Origin: Polaribacter sp. L3A8
GTDB lineage: Bacteria; Bacteroidota; Bacteroidia; Flavobacteriales; Flavobacteriaceae
Assembly: GCF_009796785.1 (NCBI RefSeq)
Contig: NZ_CP047026.1
Coordinates: 2,648,501-2,712,500 of the forward strand
Reading direction: 5' to 3'
DNA: 64,000 nucleotides
The notes below the pieces were generated by a model. It had not been told where the DNA came from. It searched no databases and was given only the letters and a program-made list of their open reading frames with translations. Each line of letters begins with the position of its first letter. The stretch's first letter is position 1. This document shows, piece by piece, positions 16,595-27,700 of this stretch. Both the position numbers and the translations under genes were made by a program.

Positions 16595-19500
16595 TAAAAT
16601 ATTCCTTTTTCGTTTTTATTTTTCCTGCCTCATCATAAAAAAACGACATTCCATGTTCTACATTATTAATAAATATCAATTCTTCTTTCTTATTTCCGTT
16701 TTCGAAAAATACAATTTGTTTCCCATGCTTTTCTCCATGATTGTAATTAATCTCTTTTTTTACATTACCATTAGAAAAGTACGATTTTCTTACACCATGA
16801 TAATTACCATCTACATACTTAATTTCTTCAATTAATTTTCCATCATAAGCATACGATTTACAGCTATGTATAAATTCTCCATGTTTTAGCTCTGACGTTT
16901 TTGAAACTTTTCCGTTATCGAAAAAACCTTCTATTTTACCACTTTCTTTAGCCAATGGAATCATTGCAATTTCTGTTCCGTTTTTATCTAAATAACTATA
17001 ACCAATAATTGCTCCATGATTGTAAAAACAAATTAACTGAAGTTTTCCTAAAACATCATAAAACACATTTTCACCATGTTTTTGTCCTTCATAATATTCA
17101 ATACTTGCCTTTTTAACACCATTATCATAGTATTTAAAACTAGTTCCTATTTCTAAATTACTATCATAATTAGAGGTGCTTTTTATTTTCCCTTCTTTAT
17201 AATAGTTTATTAATTTACCCTGAAGATTTCCCATTGAGTAATTGACGCTACGCTCTATATTTCCGTTTTCAAAATACCAAACCCAAGTTCCGTTTTGTGC
17301 TCCATTAAGATAACTTCCCTTAATTTTTGCTTTTCCATTAAAGTAGAAAGCTTCATAATTTCCATGTTTTACTTCATTTACATAAGAAATAGTAGTATTT
17401 ATATTTCCATTGTAATGCTTAGAACTTATTTGGTATTCATTTTCTTTAGAAGTATAATTTACCTTTTCGAAAAAAAATTCTTCTTTACCAAAGGTATTTT
17501 CCGAAATTAAATCACCAAACTTATAGAAAGTAGTTGCTATTAATTTACCATCTACACCATAAGATTCTTGTGTTCCATTAAGCAATCCTTTATGATAAAA
17601 ATTAATTGCATTTAAACTACCGTCTAAATTGTAATACCTCCATTCTCCATGTTCACTTCCTTCTTTATACCAACCTTGGGTTCTCATTTGTTCATTGTCA
17701 TAATACGCCACGTAATAGCCATCTATAACATTTTCCTTGTAGGTGGTTGAATTATCTATTTTACCATTTTTAAAATAGGTAAAATACTCCCCTATTATTT
17801 TATCATCCTTAAAGTTTCCTTTATTCTTTAAAACAGAATTATTAGTATAGAATTTCCATTCACCTACTTTTCCTCCAGAAACATCATACAAGCCTTCTGT
17901 TATTTTATTGCCCTCAGGAGAAAACCCTTCATAATAAAATGCTCCTTTTCTCTTTTTACCTTCATTTAAAATAGTTGCGTCTTTGTTGTAAAAAGTAAAA
18001 GCTATCAATTCTCCTTTTCTATAGATATAATCATAATATAATTTGCCATCTGTATCATAGTACCTATAAAAATCACTTAGATTTCCTTTTTTATAAAAAG
18101 ACTTACTTTCTAATGTACCATCTGAATAATACGTTCTCCAAGCACCCGTATAATAACCGTTTAAAGTTTGTCCTATTTCCTTTGGCTTTCCATTAGAATG
18201 AAACGTTTTATAACGACCACTTAACTCGTCATTCACATAATTAATTTCTGATAAAATGTTGTTATTATAATGATAAGTTGTTTCTATTCCGTTCTTTTTA
18301 TCATCTACATAATATGATTTAGAATATAAATCTCCATTTGCATAATATTCTAAAACTTCACCTTCTATTTTTCCTTCTCTGTAGGGCATCTCAAGTTCTA
18401 ATAACTTTTCTCCAACACTAAAATAAGATTGAGAAAGGCCATCTATTTTACCATATTTAAAATATTTTCTTTCTACTAAGGCTCCCTTGTTGTTAAAATA
18501 CTCATATAGACCCTGCAAAGAATCGTTTTTAAAAATAGCATCCACATACTTTTTTCCATTTTCATAGAACATAAGGTTCTTTCCATCTAGCATTCCTTCT
18601 TTGTAAAAAGTAGTCTCTTCTATTTTATTAAATGAAGAATACCAAATCCATTTACCAACCCTAGCACCTAAATCATCAAAATTACCTTCTGTTGTTAACC
18701 CTCCAAATTCATTATAAAACTGCCAAAACCCAACTGTTTTTCCATCCTTGTAATTACCAATTCCGTTTACTAAGTAATTGTCATATTTATAAGTAACATC
18801 TTGTTGTTTTCCATTAAAAAGAATGTTGTTTTTAGATACATTATTAGCCCATTTAATTTTTAAAGCTAATAAAAAAGCAATTATTTGTTTCTTTTTTTTC
18901 TTAATTATTTTTTGATAATCTTCATTCTCAATAGCATATGTTAACGTATAAATAAAATCATCAAATGTATTGTTTGTAGCAATCCACTTATAAAAAGGAA
19001 TGTATGTGTGATCCCAAAAACCACCATTTCCCTCAAAGTTTTTTAACTTTTCAATCATTGCATGATTCTGTCTTACTAAAGCTATGTCAATTGAGTTTCC
19101 TGTTTTGTAGTTCTTATTCAAAGCCACTTTACTAGTCAACAATACATCTATATTTTTAAAAGAATCATCTTCATCATCTAAAACAATATTTGGGTTTCTT
19201 TTATTCGTTTTTTTAGATTTAACAATATTATTTAAAGACTTTAAAACTTTTGCGCTATTATCTGCATTTGGCTCTAAAAGTAAGTACAAATTAAAGCACA
19301 TTAACGCTTGTGTTAAACGGTTTTGTTTGTAATAAATATTACCAATTAGTATATGTGGTTTGGTATAAGTTGGATTTAAAGTAATAACTTTTTTATAAGC
19401 ATTTACAGCGGCGTTTAAGTTTCCTGCTACCTCTAAGACAAGCCCTTTATTAAACCAAAATAAATAATTCTTTGGATAAATCTTAAGGCCTTCATCATAG

Positions 19501-19844
19501 TTTTTTAAAGCTTCATCATATCTTTCTAAACTTGATAAAGCAACTCCTTTATTAGCATAAAAATCAGCTTTAAAATACTCACTATTATTATTAAGACCTT
19601 CGTTTACAACCTCTAGCGCCTCCTCGTACTTATTTAATTTTAGCAAATAAAAAGACTTTACTACCAGCAATGAATTATAAGAAGAATCGTTTTTATGAAG
19701 TGTATTGATAAGATCTACAATTTTATCATCACTTACTTCTTTATAAATTTTCTGAAGAACTTCATCATAATCTATGAACGGAATTTTTTCTTGAGAAAAG
19801 CTAAAGTTAGCAACAAAAAGTATAGCAATCAGTAATTTTTTCAT
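16563..19844 (-). CDS. Giant exported protein with TPR repeats and many YwqK/MORN-like repeats
   Basis: 1093 residues. A signal peptide (MKKLLIAILFVANFSFSQ) is followed by TPR helices at about 50-210 (YEEALEVVNEGLNN, YDEALKNYDEGLKIYPKNYLFWFNKG, YKKVITLNPTYTKPHILIGNIYY), a linker, then from about residue 345 to the end a long series of roughly 23-residue repeats with the pattern Y-x-N-G-K-x-x-G-x-(W/Y). Examples are YYSDGTLESKSFYKKGNL and FFENGNKKEELIFINNVEHG. These are the MORN-variant repeats called YwqK. They form an extended beta array, suggesting a scaffold or binding surface in the periplasm. An upstream in-frame ATG at 19859 would only add MYFSF. First gene of the operon with the two DUF3857 proteins. 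Confidence 0.85.
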   Translation of the reverse strand: MKKLLIAILFVANFSFSQEKIPFIDYDEVLQKIYKEVSDDKIVDLINTLHKNDSSYNSLLVVKSFYLLKLNKYEEALEVVNEGLNNNSEYFKADFYANKGVALSSLERYDEALKNYDEGLKIYPKNYLFWFNKGLVLEVAGNLNAAVNAYKKVITLNPTYTKPHILIGNIYYKQNRLTQALMCFNLYLLLEPNADNSAKVLKSLNNIVKSKKTNKRNPNIVLDDEDDSFKNIDVLLTSKVALNKNYKTGNSIDIALVRQNHAMIEKLKNFEGNGGFWDHTYIPFYKWIATNNTFDDFIYTLTYAIENEDYQKIIKKKKKQIIAFLLALKIKWANNVSKNNILFNGKQQDVTYKYDNYLVNGIGNYKDGKTVGFWQFYNEFGGLTTEGNFDDLGARVGKWIWYSSFNKIEETTFYKEGMLDGKNLMFYENGKKYVDAIFKNDSLQGLYEYFNNKGALVERKYFKYGKIDGLSQSYFSVGEKLLELEMPYREGKIEGEVLEYYANGDLYSKSYYVDDKKNGIETTYHYNNNILSEINYVNDELSGRYKTFHSNGKPKEIGQTLNGYYTGAWRTYYSDGTLESKSFYKKGNLSDFYRYYDTDGKLYYDYIYRKGELIAFTFYNKDATILNEGKKRKGAFYYEGFSPEGNKITEGLYDVSGGKVGEWKFYTNNSVLKNKGNFKDDKIIGEYFTYFKNGKIDNSTTYKENVIDGYYVAYYDNEQMRTQGWYKEGSEHGEWRYYNLDGSLNAINFYHKGLLNGTQESYGVDGKLIATTFYKFGDLISENTFGKEEFFFEKVNYTSKENEYQISSKHYNGNINTTISYVNEVKHGNYEAFYFNGKAKIKGSYLNGAQNGTWVWYFENGNIERSVNYSMGNLQGKLINYYKEGKIKSTSNYDSNLEIGTSFKYYDNGVKKASIEYYEGQKHGENVFYDVLGKLQLICFYNHGAIIGYSYLDKNGTEIAMIPLAKESGKIEGFFDNGKVSKTSELKHGEFIHSCKSYAYDGKLIEEIKYVDGNYHGVRKSYFSNGNVKKEINYNHGEKHGKQIVFFENGNKKEELIFINNVEHGMSFFYDEAGKIKTKKEYFNGKVYTVENL

Positions 19845-19861
19845 AAAACTAAAATACAAAA

Positions 19862-19905
19862 AAGAGAGAACAAAAACCCAACTTTAAGGCTCTTGTTCTC
19901 TCTAT
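19862..19905 (-). terminator. Rho-independent terminator after the rhodanese lipoprotein gene
   Basis: AGAGAGAACAA and TTGTTCTCTCT form an 11-bp stem; on the minus strand it is followed by six Ts. It separates the sulfur block from the TPR/YwqK operon. Confidence 0.8.
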
Positions 19906-19927
19906 CTATTATTATGTTTTTATGGTT

Positions 19928-20293
19928 CTAATTTTCTTTTCCCCATTGATTATATCCACCGAGTACATTTACTACTTTAAATCCTTTTTCTTGAAGTATT
20001 TCCGAAGCTTTAGTACTTCTTCTACCACTTCTACAATAAATATAAACAGGCTTATTTTTATCTAAAGAGTTCGCTGCTTTTATAGAAAAATCAGCATCAA
20101 ATACATTTGCAAATTTTGCTGTTTTTATAAACCCTAGTTGCACTTCTTTAGGCGTTCTAACATCTAATAATTGAATGTTATCTTTTTCTAATAAGACTTT
20201 TAATTCTTTTGTAGAAATAGACTTTAAATCTTCTTGAGAATTACAACTTAAAAAGAATAGCGTTAAAAAGAATAATGGAATTAATTTCTTCAT
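19928..20293 (-). CDS. Rhodanese-domain lipoprotein
   Basis: 121 residues. MKKLIPLFFLTLFFLSCNSQ is a lipoprotein signal with the lipidated cysteine at residue 17. A single rhodanese domain follows: LLDVRTPKEVQLGFI near residue 43 and the active-site loop CRSGRRS near residue 87, where the first cysteine would carry the persulfide. The C-terminus has the usual GGYNQW. It probably transfers sulfane sulfur in the periplasm. It follows the CstB-like gene after 5 bp on the same strand, so the two act in one pathway, with this one on the outer face of the membrane and the other in the cytoplasm. Confidence 0.92.
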   Translation of the reverse strand: MKKLIPLFFLTLFFLSCNSQEDLKSISTKELKVLLEKDNIQLLDVRTPKEVQLGFIKTAKFANVFDADFSIKAANSLDKNKPVYIYCRSGRRSTKASEILQEKGFKVVNVLGGYNQWGKEN

Positions 20294-20298
20294 TTATT

Positions 20299-21705
20299 TT
20301 ATTTTAAAGTTGATGGACACACTGCTGCCGTTCTTTCGATATTTGTATTTCTTATTGCCGCATAACCACCAGCAACATCAATTACATTATGAATACCTCT
20401 TGCTTTTAAAATAGACGCCGTAATTACAGAACGATAACCACCACCACAATACACATAAAAATCTCCTTTTTCTGGAAACTCAGAAATATGATCATTTAAA
20501 AAATCTAACGGTGTATTTTTTGCCACAACTGCATGTTCACTTGCAAATTCACCTGGTTTTCTAGCATCAAAAACTACTGCATTTTCTTTAATTTTATCTT
20601 CTAAAACATCAACAGAAACAGACGTTAAGGTATCTATTTCTTTACCTGCTTTTTGCCAAGCATCAAAACTACCTTCTAAATATCCTAAAACATTATCGAA
20701 ACCAACTCTAGACAAACGGGTAATGGTATCTTCTTCTCTTCCTTCTGGAGCAACTAATAAAATTGGTTGTTGAATATCTTTAATCAATGCACCAACCCAA
20801 GGAGCAAAACCGCCATCGATACCAATAAAAATAGATTGCGGAATGAATCCTTTTACAAACTCTGTTTGATGACGAACGTCTAAAACAATTGCACCAGTTT
20901 CATTTGCAATGATTTCAAAATCTTTAACAGATAAGGGCTTTTCACTGTTTTTAATAACATCATCAATACTTTTATAGCCTTCTTTATTCAACTTTACATT
21001 TAAAGGAAAATAAGCTGGAGGAGGCAATAAACCATCTGTAACTTCTTTTACAAACTCCTCTTTAGTCATGTTTGCTCTTAAAGCGTAATTGGTTTCTTTT
21101 TGATGACCAATAGTACCAACCGTTTCTTTGCTTAAGTTTTTACCACAAGCAGAACCCGCTCCGTGTGCAGGATATACAATAACCTCATCAGCTAAAGTCA
21201 TTACTTTAGTACGCAAACTATCAAATAAAAAACCTGCTAAATCTTTTTCTGTTACATCACTTTTTTGAGCCAAGTCTGGACGACCAACATCACCTAAAAA
21301 CAAGGTATCACCACTAAAAAGCGCATGGTCTTTACCGTTTTCATCCTTTAATAAATAACAAGAGCTTTCCATTGTATGACCAGGTGTGTGTAATACCGTA
21401 ATGGTAATATCTCCTACTTTAAAAACCTGATTATCTTCTGCTATAATTGCATCGAAATTAGTTTTTGCTGTTGGACCAAATACAATTTGTGCTCCCGTTT
21501 TTTCTGCCAATGTAACGTGTCCGCTCACAAAATCTGCATGAAAATGCGTTTCGAAAATATATTTAATTTTTGCATCGTTTTTAGCTGCGCTATCTATATA
21601 ATCTTGTACTTCTCTTAATGGATCTATAATAGCAACTTCGCCATTACTTTCTATGTAGTAAGCCCCTTGAGCTAAACAACCTGTATAAATTTGTTCTATG
21701 ATCAT
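20299..21705 (-). CDS. CstB-like persulfide dioxygenase with two rhodanese domains
   Basis: 468 residues in three parts. The N-terminal metallo-beta-lactamase domain (1-240) has THFHADFVSGH, HTPGHTMESSCYLL and GDTLFLGDVGRPDL, the persulfide dioxygenase signature. The usual HxHxDH ends in F, as in CstB proteins; that histidine is not an iron ligand in ETHE1. The first rhodanese domain (about 260-360; VLDVRHQTEF, VAPEGREED) lacks the catalytic cysteine. The second (about 370-468) has it in YCGGGYRS. This is the CstB order (dioxygenase, pseudo-rhodanese, rhodanese), which converts persulfides to sulfite and thiosulfate. Neighbours are a SulP transporter upstream and a rhodanese lipoprotein downstream. 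Confidence 0.93.
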   Translation of the reverse strand: MIIEQIYTGCLAQGAYYIESNGEVAIIDPLREVQDYIDSAAKNDAKIKYIFETHFHADFVSGHVTLAEKTGAQIVFGPTAKTNFDAIIAEDNQVFKVGDITITVLHTPGHTMESSCYLLKDENGKDHALFSGDTLFLGDVGRPDLAQKSDVTEKDLAGFLFDSLRTKVMTLADEVIVYPAHGAGSACGKNLSKETVGTIGHQKETNYALRANMTKEEFVKEVTDGLLPPPAYFPLNVKLNKEGYKSIDDVIKNSEKPLSVKDFEIIANETGAIVLDVRHQTEFVKGFIPQSIFIGIDGGFAPWVGALIKDIQQPILLVAPEGREEDTITRLSRVGFDNVLGYLEGSFDAWQKAGKEIDTLTSVSVDVLEDKIKENAVVFDARKPGEFASEHAVVAKNTPLDFLNDHISEFPEKGDFYVYCGGGYRSVITASILKARGIHNVIDVAGGYAAIRNTNIERTAAVCPSTLK

Positions 21706-21789
21706 TTTTATATTTTTAACACCTACAAGGTTTTAAAATTCTGAATTCACTTCAAAAATTTTACTTATAGACTTAGTTACTAATTATTT

Positions 21790-23517
21790 TTAATGATATG
21801 CTTGATGTATGTATTTCGCATATTTTTCTTGTTGTTTTCTATCTCCAGTTTTGTAGAATTTTACGGCATCATTAGAGCGCATAAAAAAGTGATTGATATC
21901 TATAATTGATAAAATTCCGCTTCTAAATAAATCGTCTCTTACTGGACCTTTTACGCCTGCTAGTAAAAAAGTAATCCCTTTCTTTTTATAGTATTTAATA
22001 CGCTCTTTTAGCATTTCTACTCCTGTACTATCTACTCTGTTTATGCTTTCTGCATCTAAAACTATCAATTTTAAAGCATCTCCTTTTCTATATGCCATTT
22101 CATCTAATTTATCTCTAAAATAGCTAGAATTTGCGTAGAATATTTGTGCATCAAATCTAAAAATTAAGACATCTTCTTCTATAATAACTTCTTCAAAACG
22201 GCTTCTATTTCTGTAAAAATTAGAGTTAGGCACTTTACCTAATTCTGCTACATAAGGTCTAGAGGTTCTATAAATTAACACTATTAAAGACAACCCTACG
22301 CCAACAATAATACCAAATTCGATTCCTAATAATAACGTACCAATAAATGTGGCTAACATCAACCAGAAATCTAAATGATTTGCTCTCCATAAAAAAGCTG
22401 CTTCTTTAATATTTACCAAATTAAAAACGGCTACTATAATAATTGCTGCCAAGACTGTTTTTGGTAAATGATAAAATAACGGTGTTAAAAATAATAGCGT
22501 AATAACAACCATTACAACAGAAATTAAAGCTGCCATACCTGTTCTTGCTCCACTTTCTTGGTTAATTGCAGAACGAGAAAAACTAGAAGTAGTTGGATAT
22601 GCTTTAAACAGCGACCCCACCATATTACTGATTCCTAAAGCTATTAATTCTTGATTGGGTCTTATTCTATATTCGTCCTGTTTTGCTTCTAACGATTTTC
22701 CTATAGAAATGGTTTCTAAATATCCAACCATTACCAACGTAAATGCAATTGGTAATAACTCTCTTATTAAGTCAATATCAAACTCTGGAATTCCGAAAAT
22801 TGGCAACCCAGAAGGAATATCTTTTACAATGGAAACACCAACTATAGAACTTCCAAAAAACTTTAAAATTAGAATGCCTAAAATAACAACTATTAAGGCA
22901 CTTGGTATTTTTTTATTGATTTTTCTGAGGATGATAATAATCACGACAGAAATTAATCCGATAATAGTTGTTGGGTGATTAAAATTGTTAATTCTACCAA
23001 AAACATCTACTACAACATACTGTAATTGATCACTTTGCACAAAATCTACTCCAAATAAATTCCGAAATTGATTAAACCCAATAATTAACGCTACCGCGGA
23101 TGTAAAGCCAGTTATTACGGGTTTAGAGAGGAAGTTTACAATAAAGCCCAAACTAAAAATCCCCATAATAAATTGGATTGCTCCAACCATTAACGCTAAT
23201 AAAATGGCAATAGAAATATAACTATCAGACCCCGCTAAAGCTAAAGTAGAAACTCCTGTTGCAACAATTAAAGAATCCATTGCTACAGGACCAATTGCTA
23301 CTTGTCTAGACGACCCAAAAATGGCGTACATAACTTGTGGCATTAAAGCACAATACAAACCATAAATTGGTGGTAAACCCGCAATTAAAGCATACGCAAT
23401 TCCTTGCGGAATTAAAATAATACCAACAGTTATACCTGCTAACAAATCTCCCTTAAAAAGAGATTTATTGTAGTTTGGCAACCACTCTAAAATTGGAATT
23501 ATTTTTTTTATATTCAT
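21790..23517 (-). CDS. SulP-family inorganic anion transporter with STAS domain
   Basis: 575 residues: about 12-14 membrane segments (residues 20-430) followed by a cytoplasmic STAS domain (about 440-550). Signatures are DLLAGITVGIILIPQGIAYALIAGLPPIYGLY near the N-terminus, FGSSRQVAIGPVAMDS, ISNMVGSLFKAYPTTSSFSRSA, and in STAS LKLIVLDAESINRVDSTGVEML. SulP proteins move sulfate, bicarbonate or other anions, usually with H+ or Na+. The CstB-like gene lies 84 bp downstream on the same strand, so import or export of sulfate, sulfite or thiosulfate linked to persulfide oxidation is likely, though bicarbonate cannot be excluded. Confidence 0.93.
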   Translation of the reverse strand: MNIKKIIPILEWLPNYNKSLFKGDLLAGITVGIILIPQGIAYALIAGLPPIYGLYCALMPQVMYAIFGSSRQVAIGPVAMDSLIVATGVSTLALAGSDSYISIAILLALMVGAIQFIMGIFSLGFIVNFLSKPVITGFTSAVALIIGFNQFRNLFGVDFVQSDQLQYVVVDVFGRINNFNHPTTIIGLISVVIIIILRKINKKIPSALIVVILGILILKFFGSSIVGVSIVKDIPSGLPIFGIPEFDIDLIRELLPIAFTLVMVGYLETISIGKSLEAKQDEYRIRPNQELIALGISNMVGSLFKAYPTTSSFSRSAINQESGARTGMAALISVVMVVITLLFLTPLFYHLPKTVLAAIIIVAVFNLVNIKEAAFLWRANHLDFWLMLATFIGTLLLGIEFGIIVGVGLSLIVLIYRTSRPYVAELGKVPNSNFYRNRSRFEEVIIEEDVLIFRFDAQIFYANSSYFRDKLDEMAYRKGDALKLIVLDAESINRVDSTGVEMLKERIKYYKKKGITFLLAGVKGPVRDDLFRSGILSIIDINHFFMRSNDAVKFYKTGDRKQQEKYAKYIHQAYH

Positions 23518-23523
23518 TCTTTA

Positions 23524-23576
23524 GCAATATGCTTTAAGCAATATGCTTTAAGCTTACAGCCTAAAGCTTAAAGCCT
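23524..23576. repeat. Short tandem/variant repeat between ruvB and SulP genes
   Basis: Two copies of GCAATATGCTTTAA, then degenerate copies of AGCTTAAAGC. It fills nearly the whole spacer. Confidence 0.7.
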
Positions 23577-23577
23577 T

Positions 23578-24600
23578 TTAAAACAATTCTCCTTGATTTT
23601 TTCCTTTTACGCGTCCTAAATGTTTGTAAGCTAAATCTGTTACTTCTCTTCCTCTTGGAGTTCTCATGATAAAACCTTGCTGAATTAAAAAAGGTTCGTA
23701 CACTTCTTCAATGGTTTCTGTGTTTTCAGAAACAGCAGTTGCAATGGTACTTAAACCAACAGGTCCTCCTTTAAATTTATCAATAATAGTCATTAAGATT
23801 TTATTGTCCATTTCATCTAAACCATGCGCATCTACATTTAATGCCTTTAAAGCATATTTTGCAATTTCTATGGTAATACTTCCGTCTCCTTTTATTTGTG
23901 CAAAATCTCTAACTCTTCTTAATAAAGCATTTGCTATTCTTGGTGTACCTCTACTTCTACCTGCAATTTCTATGGCAGATTCCATAGAAATAGGAACCCC
24001 TAGAATATAAGCACTTCTTTGAATAATGGTTGTTAATAACTCTGTTTTGTAATAATGTAATCTACTACTTATTCCAAAACGTGCTCTCATTGGCGCAGTT
24101 AACAATCCAGATCGGGTTGTTGCTCCAATTAAAGTAAAAGGTTCTAAGTTTATTTGAACTGTTCTGGCATTTGGGCCAGATTCTATCATAATATCAATTT
24201 TATAATCTTCCATTGCAGAGTATAAATATTCTTCTACAATAGGACTTAATCTATGAATTTCATCAATAAATAATACATCACGCTCATCTAGGTTTGTTAA
24301 CAAACCAGCTAAATCTCCAGGCTTGTCTAAAACAGGACCAGAAGTAACTTTTATCCCTACTTCTAATTCATTTGCTAAAATATGTGCTAAAGTTGTTTTC
24401 CCTAAACCTGGAGGTCCGTGAAAAAGTGTATGATCTAAAGCTTCTCCTCTTTGATTTGCTGCTTCAACAAATATTTTTAGGTTATCTATGGCCTGATCTT
24501 GTCCTGTAAAATCATCAAAAGAAAGTGGACGTAATTTTTTTTCTACGTCTAAATCTTCATTAGATAAGTTGTCGTTTTCAGGATTTAAGTTTTCATTCAT
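23578..24600 (-). CDS. ruvB: Holliday junction branch migration DNA helicase RuvB
   Basis: 340 residues, full length. The AAA+ core has [19 protein letters not shown], Walker [14 protein letters not shown] (residues about 59-71), Walker [12 protein letters not shown], sensor 1 [19 protein letters not shown] with the arginine finger, and the C-terminal winged helix with [12 protein letters not shown] and [11 protein letters not shown]. RuvB hexamers drive branch migration of Holliday junctions with RuvA and RuvC, which are not in this window. It is downstream of the T9SS-type gene but separated by a terminator, so it is probably a separate unit. Confidence 0.98.
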   Translation of the reverse strand: MNENLNPENDNLSNEDLDVEKKLRPLSFDDFTGQDQAIDNLKIFVEAANQRGEALDHTLFHGPPGLGKTTLAHILANELEVGIKVTSGPVLDKPGDLAGLLTNLDERDVLFIDEIHRLSPIVEEYLYSAMEDYKIDIMIESGPNARTVQINLEPFTLIGATTRSGLLTAPMRARFGISSRLHYYKTELLTTIIQRSAYILGVPISMESAIEIAGRSRGTPRIANALLRRVRDFAQIKGDGSITIEIAKYALKALNVDAHGLDEMDNKILMTIIDKFKGGPVGLSTIATAVSENTETIEEVYEPFLIQQGFIMRTPRGREVTDLAYKHLGRVKGKNQGELF

Positions 24601-24654
24601 AACTACAAAGATAATTGATTTTAAAGTACAGTTTTGTAAGATTTGTTACATAAC

Positions 24655-24686
24655 AAAAAAACCTTTCTTATTCAGAAAGGTTTTTT
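24655..24686 (-). terminator. Rho-independent terminator after the T9SS surface protein gene
   Basis: AACCTTTCT/AGAAAGGTT with a TATTC loop and T-runs on both sides; it serves the minus-strand gene ending at 24709. Confidence 0.8.
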
Positions 24687-24708
24687 ATAATACAGTATCT
24701 ATTTTTTA

Positions 24709-27700
24709 TTATTTTTTAAAAATTTTACGTGTAAAAGTTCCTTTGTTCGTTTTTACATTAACAATATAAATTGAGGTTGATAAATTACCAACTTCTAAGT
24801 CTATTTTTTCATCTACAACATTTGGGTTCCATGTTTTAATTTGCTGACCTAACACATTAAATAGTTCTACATTTTCTATAAAAAGATTGGTATTGTTAAG
24901 TATTGATATTGCATTCGAATTGTCATCCAAATAAACTCTTAAACTAAAATCTAAAACCTCATCAGAAACAGATAACACATTAGCTTCATTAAAGGTGATA
25001 AAAAAACGATCCTTATAAGTTCCTTTAGCCAACTCTAATTCCACCATCTCATCTTCTTTTAATTCTCTAGTTGTATTCTCTAATGCATCTAATAAATAAA
25101 TTTTACGGTCAATATTTTCTAATTCATCAATCCTTATAAAAAGAGGTTCATTAGAATCAACAAGAATTGTAAGCGGTACTTTTAAATTATCATTTATACT
25201 CTCAACTCCTGCAATAGCTAATTTCTGATTATCTATTTCATCAAAATTCCAATATACATCAGATGATTGAATATCTATCATTACACTTTCATAACCATAA
25301 TCAAAAGCAAAAGAATGATTTTCATTAAATGAAACACCTATTTGCCTATGAATTTTTAAATAGTCTTTATTTGTAAAATCAATCCCTAACTTTAAAATAG
25401 GTAACGTATTATCTGTTGTTTTCTTTTTTTGTCCTTTAAAAAAATGAGGTTCCGCTGCTTGGTAACTTCTTTGCTTGTTATTAAAATTAATGGTTCCTCC
25501 ATCTGTATCTGAAAGAACAAAAAAACCCTGACCTACAGCGATATATCTTGTTGGCTCTGTATATGTGTAAGAGTCTGTTAACCCACTTGTACCCTCAACA
25601 ACACTAGTGGCAGCTGTACCCATAGAAAAAGTTAATTGGGCATAACCACCTTCATAGCCTCCTTTTACATGTCCTTGATCTGTCGCTTCTCCAGAATGTT
25701 CCCAAAAATAAAGCGTACCATCAATTGTATCTTCATTATTTAATATAAATGCCTTACCATCTAAAGTACCTGCGTATGGATTTCCTAAAAGACTATTTGT
25801 ATTTGCAGATAAGTTAAATGAAATATCTCCATCAATTGGACTTCCATAAAAAGTAAAATATTGAGGATTCGCACCTGTACTTTTCATAATATATCCTAAA
25901 CCTTTAGATAAATACCCCGTATCTTTTAATTGCACCCAATCATTACCTGCTGTACTATTAAAGTAAGCCCAAATCCAATAACTTGCTATTTGTATAGGAC
26001 TAGTAGCAGCCCCATCATAACCTCCAACAAAATTAATATTTGTAATTATTGAACTAGCAGTAAGCTCACCTCCAGCATCTTTCATAATTTCTGAAACTCT
26101 ATACGTATTTCCGCCAATAAACTCTACCACTGGTGATGACCAATAATTATACCTGAACACATTAGGAACCTCGCTTTTTTGATCTATTAATAGTTTTCCA
26201 TTACCGGTTACATTACGATTACCATCGTGTACTTGCACAAACTGTCCAATACCTAAAATTCTAATCTGTGCATTTACATTAATATTCGTGTTGTTTAAAA
26301 CAATTAACGCATTATCACTAACACTTAACACATTACTACCTTGCACATCTAATATTCTTGCATTTAAATTACCTGTAGAATGTGTATACGTTTCTCTAAC
26401 AATTACACTTCTAGACTTATCTGGAAAACCATTACTCCACGCAGCTCCTGTACGAATAGTTGGACTTATTCTATGCAAACCTAAACCACAATTTGTTTCA
26501 TTAATTGGTGTCTTTACTTCTGATAAAAGCGGCGCATTTGCATGTCTTACAATTGCAGGAATTGGATCTGAATCTCCAACAACTTCTATTGAGTCATCTA
26601 CAAAAGAAAGCCATTCTGCTGCAGTAAATGTGGTATTTGCTTTTGTTATTTCATCGATACGAACCAAAGATGTTGTGTTACTAATATTCTTAACAACATC
26701 ATATCTATTTTCCCAAGCAGAGGCATTTACGGTTTTTGAAAGAATTATAGTGTCGTCTCCTCCAGCAAAATCAGTAATATTTGCGTCTGTTAATTCGGTA
26801 GGATTATTTATAAAAGTAACTCCCGGAAGTGATGCAACAGATTTTATAACAACAGAGCCACTTGCAGGTATACTTGCTATTGTTAAATCCGCCGTAGGCA
26901 AAATAGCACTTGCAGAAGCAGTACCTAAATCTTTAAATAAAACTAAACTGACATTGGTTACAGTTGTTGTTCCAATATTTGTTAACTCTATTGCGTTACC
27001 TGACGCCGTTTGATAAACTTGACTAATAATTACAGGCAGCAAACTACAACTTGAATCTTGTACTAAATCATCTTGACTACTTCCTAATAATTGACCATTA
27101 CTAGTTGCTACAACAGGAATACCTTTTCCATCTATATCTCCTTTTAATCGATTATTACCATCTACATCTGCAAAAGTAAAAGTAGCACCACCTTCTAAAG
27201 CATCCGGACAACCATCTCCGTCTGCGTCCGTATCAAATTGATCTATAATTCCGTCTAAATCAAGATCATATCGATCATCTATATCATCTGAATTAGAGTC
27301 TACGAAACCACTAAGACTTGGATCTTTGTAATCTATAATTCCGTTTTTATTTGTATCTGCAATCGGGTTTCCACTAGATGCATTTTCTGCAGTATCTAAA
27401 ACACCATCGTTATCGTCGTCTAAATCAATAATATCAATGATTCCATCTAAATCAGTATCAGTAGTATCACAAGCTAAAACACTTCCATTTTGGCTATCAC
27501 CAATATCTTGTCCTGCTCCAGCACCAGCTTCTGTTAAAGTTGGTATTCCTTGTGCATTTACTGTTCCGATAATTACAAAACTAGCATCTAAATCCGTTTG
27601 CTTAACAGTACCTGTTGCTTCTAAAGCATCCGGACAACCATCTCCATCACTATCTAAATCTAAATAATTAGCAATTCCGTCTCCATCAAAATCTCCAGTT

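Noticed and set aside
20299..21705. Loss of a metal ligand in THFHADF as a sign of inactivity
   Set aside because: CstB-type dioxygenases carry the same change and the iron ligands of ETHE1-like enzymes remain.
26288..27013. 241-aa plus-strand ORF opposite the T9SS surface protein gene
   Set aside because: It lies fully inside a well-supported minus-strand gene and shows no family features; it is a shadow frame.
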